From an uncultured Alphaproteobacteria bacterium (GTDB lineage Bacteria; Pseudomonadota; Alphaproteobacteria; Micavibrionales; Micavibrionaceae), in NCBI GenBank assembly GCA_934538895.1, contig CAKTCH010000128.1:1-5103 (forward strand): DNA of 5,103 nucleotides, read 5' to 3'. This document shows, in pieces, positions 1 through 3,700 of this stretch. The number at the start of each line of letters is the position of its first letter. The first letter of the stretch is position 1. The notes beneath the pieces are model-generated. The model was given only the letters and a program-made list of their open reading frames with translations. It ran no database searches and was not told the origin of the DNA. The translations under genes and the position numbers were made by a program.

Positions 1-794
1 ATCCCGTCCTGCTGCGCGCGGGTACGTTCACGGCGTCGCCCGTCATCGCCTTCCGCTGGCTGAAAGCGCCGGGCGAACTTTATGGCCGTTCGCCCGTCAT
101 GAAAGCCTTGCCGGATATCAAGACCGCGAACAAGGTCGTTGAATTGATCCTGAAAAACGCCTCCATAGCCGTGACAGGCATCTGGCAGGCCGACGACGAT
201 GGCGTGCTCAACCCCGCCAACATCGAACTCAAACCCGGCGCGATCATCCCGAAGGCCGTGGGTTCGGAAGGCCTGCGCCCCCTCGACATGCCGGGGCGCT
301 TCGATATCTCGCAACTGGTGCTCGACGACCTGCGCCGCCGTATCCGTCACGCGTTGCTGGCCGACAAGCTGGCGCCGGTCACGTCCCCGCGCATGACCGC
401 CACGGAAGTGATCGAACGCGCGGGCGAAATGGCGCTGCTGCTGGGGGCCACCTATGGCCGCCTGCAATCGGAACTGCTGACGCCGCTGGTGCAGCGCGCC
501 TTCGGCATCCTGCGCCGCCGCGGCGAAGTGCCGGATATCCGTCTCGATGGCCGTCTGGTGGCGCTGGATTACCGCGCGCCGCTGGCAAGGGCGCAGGGCC
601 AGCGCAACATCCAGAATACGCTGTCATGGATTGAAACCGTGCTGCGCATGGGGCCGGAAGCCTCCGCCGCCATCGACCTCGCGCAAGCCGCGCGTTTCCT
701 CGGCGATGCGCTGGGCGTCCCGGTCGATCTGATTAAACAACCCTTACCGCTACCCGCACAGGAGATAACCGATGTTCTTCCGCAAACTGTTTAA
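1..794 (+). CDS. Phage head-to-tail connecting (portal) protein, C-terminal part
   Basis: This is the 3' part of a podovirus portal protein, the ring at the capsid vertex through which DNA is packaged and to which the tail attaches. The frame is open from base 3 to the TAA at 792-794, giving 263 visible residues, so the true start lies left of the window and the ATG at 99 is internal. Hallmarks of the family are the stretch GELYGRSPVMKALPDIKTAN, the run NASIAVTGIWQADDDGVLNP, the segment PRMTATEVIERAGEMALLLG and the following ATYGRLQSELLTPLVQRAFG. Full-length relatives of the BPP-1-like connector family have roughly 500-550 residues (from memory), so about the C-terminal half is seen. It overlaps the next gene by 23 bases, which fits a co-translated head operon. 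The visible frame is intact. Whether the whole gene is functional cannot be judged from here. Confidence 0.9.
   Translation, partial: PVLLRAGTFTASPVIAFRWLKAPGELYGRSPVMKALPDIKTANKVVELILKNASIAVTGIWQADDDGVLNPANIELKPGAIIPKAVGSEGLRPLDMPGRFDISQLVLDDLRRRIRHALLADKLAPVTSPRMTATEVIERAGEMALLLGATYGRLQSELLTPLVQRAFGILRRRGEVPDIRLDGRLVALDYRAPLARAQGQRNIQNTLSWIETVLRMGPEASAAIDLAQAARFLGDALGVPVDLIKQPLPLPAQEITDVLPQTV
760..764 (+). promoter_or_regulatory. Ribosome binding site inside the portal gene end
   Basis: AGGAG lies 7 bases before the ATG at 772, inside the last codons of the portal frame. It fixes the start of the 90-residue gene despite the 23-base overlap. Confidence 0.75.
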
Positions 795-1044
795 ACGCAA
801 AACCGAAATCGTGTTCTGGATGCCGGAACCGCTCTCCGCCGATCGCGGTGCGGTCGAACGCGCCTATGTCCGCACTTTCACCGGCGACGACGGCAAAATC
901 GTGCTCGGCCATTTGCAAAACCTGACTTTCGCCCGCGCCTGCGGGCCTGATGTCCCGGAAGGGCATCTGCGCTACGCCGAAGGCCAGCGCGCGCTGGTCG
1001 GCACCATCCTGCGTCTGGTGAACGCCGGACGTAACCCTCAATAG
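772..1044 (+). CDS. Bbp19-like small phage protein
   Basis: A 90-residue protein with a basic N-terminus (MFFRKLFKRK), resembling the short Bbp19-type protein encoded between portal and scaffold genes in Bordetella phage BPP-1-like podoviruses. The family pattern is visible as YVRTFTGDDGKIVLGHLQNL at about residues 32-51 and as YAEGQRALVGTI at about 68-79. The molecular role in this family is not established to my knowledge; position suggests a head or assembly accessory function. The start is supported by AGGAG seven bases upstream, and the gene overlaps the portal frame by 23 bases. The family assignment rests on recalled motifs and on gene order and has not been searched. The length is normal for the group and nothing looks broken. 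Confidence 0.75.
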   Translation: MFFRKLFKRKTEIVFWMPEPLSADRGAVERAYVRTFTGDDGKIVLGHLQNLTFARACGPDVPEGHLRYAEGQRALVGTILRLVNAGRNPQ

Positions 1045-1076
1045 ATCGTTGTGCCCGCTATGTTAAAAAAAATTCT

Positions 1077-1084
1077 AAAAGGAG
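1077..1084 (+). promoter_or_regulatory. Strong ribosome binding site of the scaffold gene
   Basis: AAAAGGAG sits 6 bases before the ATG at 1091, after a short AT-rich spacer of 46 bases between genes. It is the strongest Shine-Dalgarno sequence of the left block, which fits a scaffold protein that is needed in many copies. Confidence 0.7.
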
Positions 1085-1090
1085 AAAACC

Positions 1091-1792
1091 ATGACTGACA
1101 ACCTGCTCACCCCCGAAGTTGAAAATTCATCTGCCAAACCCACCAGCCTGCCGGAAAAATTCTGGGACGAAAGCAAACAGCAAATCCGCGTCGAGGCCTT
1201 GCTCAATTCCTATCTGGAACTGGAAAAGAAACTCTCGACCATGATAAATCCCGACGACCGCACCCGCGTATTGAGCACGCTCGGCGTGCCGGAAACGCCG
1301 GACGCCTACGAGATCAACGTCAGCCACGGCCTGTTCCCGGTTGACGCCGATATCAACAAGCGGCTGCATGAACGCGGCTTCACCCCCGATCAGGTGCAGA
1401 TGGTCTACGACCTCGCCGTTGAAAAAATGGTGCCGATGGTGCTGGAACTCGCCGACGAATTCAAGGCCGAGCGCGAAGTCGATCGCCTGATCGCCGCTTT
1501 CGGCGGGCCGGAAAAATGGACGGAAATCTCGCGCCAGCTTCTGGCCTACGGTCAAAAAAACCTGCCGCCGGAAGTGCTGTCCAATCTCGCCGGCAGCTTC
1601 GAAGGCGTGATGGCGCTTTACCGCCTGATGCGCGGCGAAGAGCCGGTTCTTTCCCGCGAGGACGCTTCCGCCGCCGCCGGTGATGAACGCGATTTGCAAT
1701 CCATGATGCGCGACCCGCGTTACTGGAAAACCAAAGACCCCGCATTCGTGGCGCAAGTCACCGAAGGTTTCCGCCGCATGTATGCGCAATAG
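1091..1792 (+). CDS. Phage capsid assembly / scaffolding protein
   Basis: A 233-residue, acidic, predicted mostly helical protein of the podovirus capsid assembly (scaffolding) type, which guides procapsid assembly and is then lost from the head. Family signatures are LPEKFWD at residues 20-26 followed by IRVEALLNSYLELEKKL at 32-48, a middle helical region (about 96-185), and a C-terminal tail DPRYWKTKDPAFVAQVTEGF at about 208-227 ending in RRMYAQ. This tail resembles the capsid-binding ends of related alphaproteobacterial phage scaffolds. The start is fixed by AAAAGGAG six bases upstream. The order portal, Bbp19-like, scaffold matches BPP-1-like phages, in which the major capsid gene would follow. 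Here a terminator that includes the stop codon TAG follows instead. The frame is complete and has host-like GC-rich codon use. Confidence 0.87.
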   Translation: MTDNLLTPEVENSSAKPTSLPEKFWDESKQQIRVEALLNSYLELEKKLSTMINPDDRTRVLSTLGVPETPDAYEINVSHGLFPVDADINKRLHERGFTPDQVQMVYDLAVEKMVPMVLELADEFKAEREVDRLIAAFGGPEKWTEISRQLLAYGQKNLPPEVLSNLAGSFEGVMALYRLMRGEEPVLSREDASAAAGDERDLQSMMRDPRYWKTKDPAFVAQVTEGFRRMYAQ

Positions 1793-1840
1793 AATAATAC
1801 GGTCATCCCCGCCCAAGGCGGGGGTGGCCTTTTATTCTAT
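1789..1840 (+). terminator. Long palindromic, probably bidirectional Rho-independent terminator
   Basis: The core stem pairs 1801-1813 with 1817-1829: 13 base pairs including two G-T wobbles, around a CAA loop, with a 7-bp CCCCGCC/GGCGGGG centre. On the + strand it is followed by TTTTATT. The flanks are also complementary: ATAGAATAA at 1789-1797 matches TTATTCTAT at 1832-1840. This supplies A and T tracts on both sides and makes the site suitable for ending both the phage genes (+) and the pilZ gene (-). The left flank overlaps the scaffold stop codon. The GC core resembles the GTCATCCCCGC...GCGGGG palindromes that occur dispersed in some alphaproteobacterial genomes, so it may be a repeat-derived terminator. 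Confidence 0.85.
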
Positions 1841-1855
1841 AAATAAGATTGTGAG

Positions 1856-2272
1856 TTAAACCTGCGACTCCGCGAATTCGCTGGCGATCGCGTCGTCGAT
1901 CACGCGCTGGAAGCCCTGGCGGATGGTTTGTGTCAGCGGCTCGAATGCCAGCGCCACGCGGCCATGACCCTTGCGCACTACGCGCCCCCGGTGATGAACG
2001 TCGAGGATGGTATTGCGGACCTTGAATTTCAGGGTGAAGTCCAGGACCTGCACCGGGCCGAACAGGCGATCATCGCCCGCCAGCTGTACGCCGCCAAAGC
2101 TCCAGTCCTCGACCGGGAAGGTATGGCCATAGATCACGACGACGCAACGGTCGTTCACGCGGCGCGGATAGCGCCGCCGCGTGGCGTTGACGTCATTGCT
2201 CGAACTCGATTTCAAGGCGGCGATCAGGTTTTGCAGCATCATTTCCGATATACTCCCGTCAGCCTCCCCCAT
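1856..2272 (-). CDS. PilZ domain protein (c-di-GMP receptor)
   Basis: A 138-residue single-domain PilZ protein, expected to be a cytoplasmic c-di-GMP sensor affecting motility, exopolysaccharide or similar surface behaviour. Both ligand motifs are intact: RRYPR at residues 33-37 (RxxxR) and DWSFGG at 56-61 (DxSxxG). About 30 polar residues precede the barrel and a helical tail follows it (QTIRQGFQRVIDDAIA, about 115-130). No output domain or membrane segment is present, so it must act through a partner. The ATG at 2270-2272 has no clear Shine-Dalgarno sequence. The Met-Met pair at residues 11-12 is preceded by GGGAG 10 bases upstream, so starting at 2242 is a real alternative (128 residues). 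It reads towards the phage genes and shares their terminator, and it probably belongs to the host chromosome. The partner and the process controlled are unknown. Confidence 0.85.
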   Translation of the reverse strand: MGEADGSISEMMLQNLIAALKSSSSNDVNATRRRYPRRVNDRCVVVIYGHTFPVEDWSFGGVQLAGDDRLFGPVQVLDFTLKFKVRNTILDVHHRGRVVRKGHGRVALAFEPLTQTIRQGFQRVIDDAIASEFAESQV

Positions 2273-2466
2273 AGAAGGCTACGAATTAACATAATTTACA
2301 AAACACCCGGCCGTTATACAAGAATAAAGGCGCTATTTTTGGAAAGAAAGGGACGAACACCCCCTGTAAACCGATTCTCTCATAAAATCAGATACTTTAC
2401 AAAGACCTCTTGCAAGGCGTGCCGGAAATTAACCCCTCATGTGTATAAGTAACAGCGTCATCTTAT

Positions 2467-2481
2467 TTCGTGACTCACGAA
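2467..2481. repeat. Short perfect inverted repeat TTCGTG-ACT-CACGAA
   Basis: Two 6-base arms around a 3-base centre form a perfect dyad in the spacer upstream of pilZ. The size suits an operator for a dimeric regulator, but a single copy this short can arise by chance. It is not followed by a T run, so it is not a terminator. Confidence 0.3.
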
Positions 2482-2513
2482 TGCAGACGCTAAATTCTTA
2501 ATCATCGATGTTT

Positions 2514-2542
2514 ACCCGCTATGCCTTAAAGTCATAGCGGGT
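2514..2542 (-). terminator. Hairpin just after the 177-residue gene, possible transcript end
   Basis: ACCCGCTATG (2514-2523) and CATAGCGGGT (2533-2542) form a perfect 10-bp stem with a 9-base loop. It begins 12 bases after the stop codon of the 177-residue gene in the reading direction. No T tract follows on either strand (the minus strand continues AAACATC), so it is not a canonical intrinsic terminator. It may protect the 3' end of the Rhs-locus transcript or act with Rho. The position is what one expects for an operon end. Confidence 0.45.
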
Positions 2543-2554
2543 TGCGAGATTTCT

Positions 2555-3088
2555 TTACTCTGCCCCCTCTGATTCACCAAATATTTTTGGTATGAACGCC
2601 CCCTTTAATTCATTCATATATCGTTTCCAGCATTCCACCTCTTCGTTTGTCCATAGGGGAGAATAAGATTTTCCTGTCGGTGTGACAGCTGGCAGGTTAC
2701 AACCCCAGAAGATTTTATCATATACATTATCAAGGCATGGGGCTCTATATTCTAAAAAATCTCCTTCAAGCGAGAAAGTACGAACCAGATCCTCAAAAAA
2801 ATTCCATCCGTTTAAAAATAATGAATTCTGGATTTCATCTGAAATATGCGAATGAGATACCTCCTCAAGACTATCAAACAATTCATCAATATTAAGAATC
2901 GCTAACGCCGGCCATTCAACGAAACGAGCCCGCTTTTCAAGTTTTTGATTAATTGAATCCTTAGTAGCGCCTGCAAGTAAGTCATTTCCATCCTTTAGGA
3001 AACGATCGCCGGAATCATCACTAAACCAAATCAAAATAATATGGCGGCCTTGACTCTCTACAGAAAATGGATAAAGCGCATCACTCAT
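2555..3088 (-). CDS. Candidate immunity protein of a lost Rhs toxin (177 aa)
   Basis: I do not recognise a named family. The 177-residue product is acidic and soluble, without signal peptide or membrane segment. Visible segments are a beta-rich start (HIILIWFSDDSGDRF, about 16-30), a middle with WPALAILNIDELFDSL (about 59-74), LNGWNFFEDLVRTFSL (about 92-107), the aromatic motif YDKIFWGCNLPAVTP (about 123-137) and an ending LWTNEEVECWKRYM that looks like a helix. These recall the conserved small proteins coded next to polymorphic toxins, but that is memory only. The start is certain: AGAGGG lies 5 bases before the ATG, and the ATG overlaps the stop of the Rhs head fragment as ATGA. Context, size, acidity and low GC point to an immunity gene. 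Its own toxin is absent, so it would be an orphan protecting against related cells. Function is inferred. Confidence 0.7.
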   Translation of the reverse strand: MSDALYPFSVESQGRHIILIWFSDDSGDRFLKDGNDLLAGATKDSINQKLEKRARFVEWPALAILNIDELFDSLEEVSHSHISDEIQNSLFLNGWNFFEDLVRTFSLEGDFLEYRAPCLDNVYDKIFWGCNLPAVTPTGKSYSPLWTNEEVECWKRYMNELKGAFIPKIFGESEGAE

Positions 3089-3453
3089 GTATTCCCTCTA
3101 TTTATACTTGATGGTCGCCCCCACGCCGCGGTGATCGACGCGCTGCCGTCGCTGGCAAACAATATGCGCGCGTAATTATGCCGCCACAATGCGCCGATAG
3201 TATTATCCGTCCATGTGCTGTCGGAACGGTAGATCCGGGAGAAAACCAGACCTCCGGCAGCGTAATCGACTTCCGTCTGCTTCTTGAAACCCGCGTCGAA
3301 GTTGATGGAATCATGAGGTGTGCCGATAAAATTGCGGCAATTGGTCGCCACGCCCCATGCGTCGGGGCGGGAGGGGACACTGGACGCCATGCTGGGTGCA
3401 TAAGGGGCACAGATGGCGAGGAGTGCAAAAACTGAAAGAAGCAAATAGCGCAT
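3085..3453 (-). pseudogene. Truncated N-terminus of a second Rhs protein, with signal peptide
   Basis: A 122-codon frame carrying the head of a secreted Rhs-type protein. Residues 1-23 form a clear Sec signal peptide: MRY, the hydrophobic run LLLSVFALLAIC, then SMA-SS as the likely cleavage site. The stretch TEVDYAAGGLVFSRIYRS (about 60-77) followed by LWRHNYARILF (about 89-99) matches the domain that opens Rhs proteins before the YD repeats (DUF6531-like). Homology ends near W111-G112. The last ten residues are a random-looking read-through into the ribosome binding site of the next gene, ending in TGA at 3085-3087. Normal Rhs proteins have well over a thousand residues, so nearly everything is missing. 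The ATG at 3453 has only a weak upstream Shine-Dalgarno sequence. It may still be translated and exported, and may couple translation of the downstream gene. GC content is higher than in both neighbours. Confidence 0.78.
3094..3099 (-). promoter_or_regulatory. Ribosome binding site of the 177-residue gene
   Basis: AGAGGG on the minus strand, 5 bases before the ATG at 3086-3088. It lies inside the out-of-frame tail of the Rhs head fragment, which shows that the fragment's last codons are not original coding sequence. Confidence 0.7.
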
Positions 3454-3487
3454 GGATATCAGAGTGCTCTGGTCAATAATTAATAAA

Positions 3488-3700
3488 TTAATCTTTCAGA
3501 TCATCTAATTCTGGGTATTTAGAATATATTAATCCTAACAACTCATTATCAATTTTAATGATTGACATTCCTATTGCTTTTTTAAGAGCCTCTAACTCTT
3601 CCTCATCGCACTTTCCCAGAGCAGCATTTAATCCACTAGATAAATTTCTTATGGCTTCAAGTGCATAATCTCTTACTTCTTGAGCTGTTTCTTTATTCAT
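3488..3700 (-). CDS. Small acidic helical protein, candidate immunity protein of the adjacent Rhs toxin
   Basis: A 70-residue protein I cannot name. It starts MNKETAQEVRDYALEAIRNL and is predicted almost wholly helical, with an acidic middle (CDEEELEALKKAIG, about 37-50), a helix SIIKIDNELLGLIY and an ending YPELDDLKD. It has no signal peptide and no membrane segment. The start is fixed at 3700 by AAGGGG eight bases upstream, and by the overlap of the ATG with the rhs stop codon (TAATG). A start six codons earlier at 3718 is possible but has no better site. Immediate coupling after a toxin tail, small size and acidic charge are typical of immunity proteins of polymorphic toxins, so it probably binds and blocks the Rhs tail. 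This is inference from position. It is strongly AT-rich compared with the Rhs core. Confidence 0.75.
   Translation of the reverse strand: MNKETAQEVRDYALEAIRNLSSGLNAALGKCDEEELEALKKAIGMSIIKIDNELLGLIYSKYPELDDLKD

Larger units (their letters stand above)
2273..2554. other. Non-coding spacer upstream of pilZ
   Basis: This AT-rich stretch of 282 bases separates the end of the Rhs locus from the pilZ start. I see no convincing gene in either strand: the long + strand frame across 1928-2452 is the shadow of pilZ running on. It should hold the pilZ promoter, but no confident -35/-10 pair stands out; the best is TTGCAA, 17 bases, TCTGAT on the minus strand (2410-2415 and 2387-2392), which is weak. Two inverted repeats are listed separately. 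No tRNA or attachment-site duplication was recognised. Confidence 0.55.

Noticed and set aside
1050..1066. CCCGCTATG followed by TTAAA, similar to the left arm of the hairpin at 2514
   Set aside because: Only nine identical bases, and the second arm is missing; not enough for a repeat family.
1127..1816. Long minus-strand open frame of 229 codons opposite the scaffold gene
   Set aside because: It is the antisense shadow of a GC-rich gene with clear phage scaffold motifs. It would start with TTG inside the terminator stem and its product resembles nothing.
2387..2415. TTGCAA-17-TCTGAT as a pilZ promoter
   Set aside because: Four of six matches in each box and more than 100 bases from the start codon; too weak to list as a promoter.
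2440..2448. Sequence TGTGTATAA, matching the DnaA-box pattern TTATNCACA on the minus strand
   Set aside because: A single copy with no DnaA-box cluster, no AT-rich unwinding region and no replication genes nearby; chance is the better explanation.
1928..2452. Plus-strand open frame of 174 codons opposite pilZ
   Set aside because: The minus strand codes for a PilZ protein with both binding motifs. The + frame is its shadow extended into AT-rich non-coding DNA and lacks a ribosome site.
3102..3428. Minus-strand frame of 108 codons overlapping the Rhs head fragment
   Set aside because: The other frame has the signal peptide and the Rhs opening motifs. This one is arginine- and proline-rich without any recognisable pattern.
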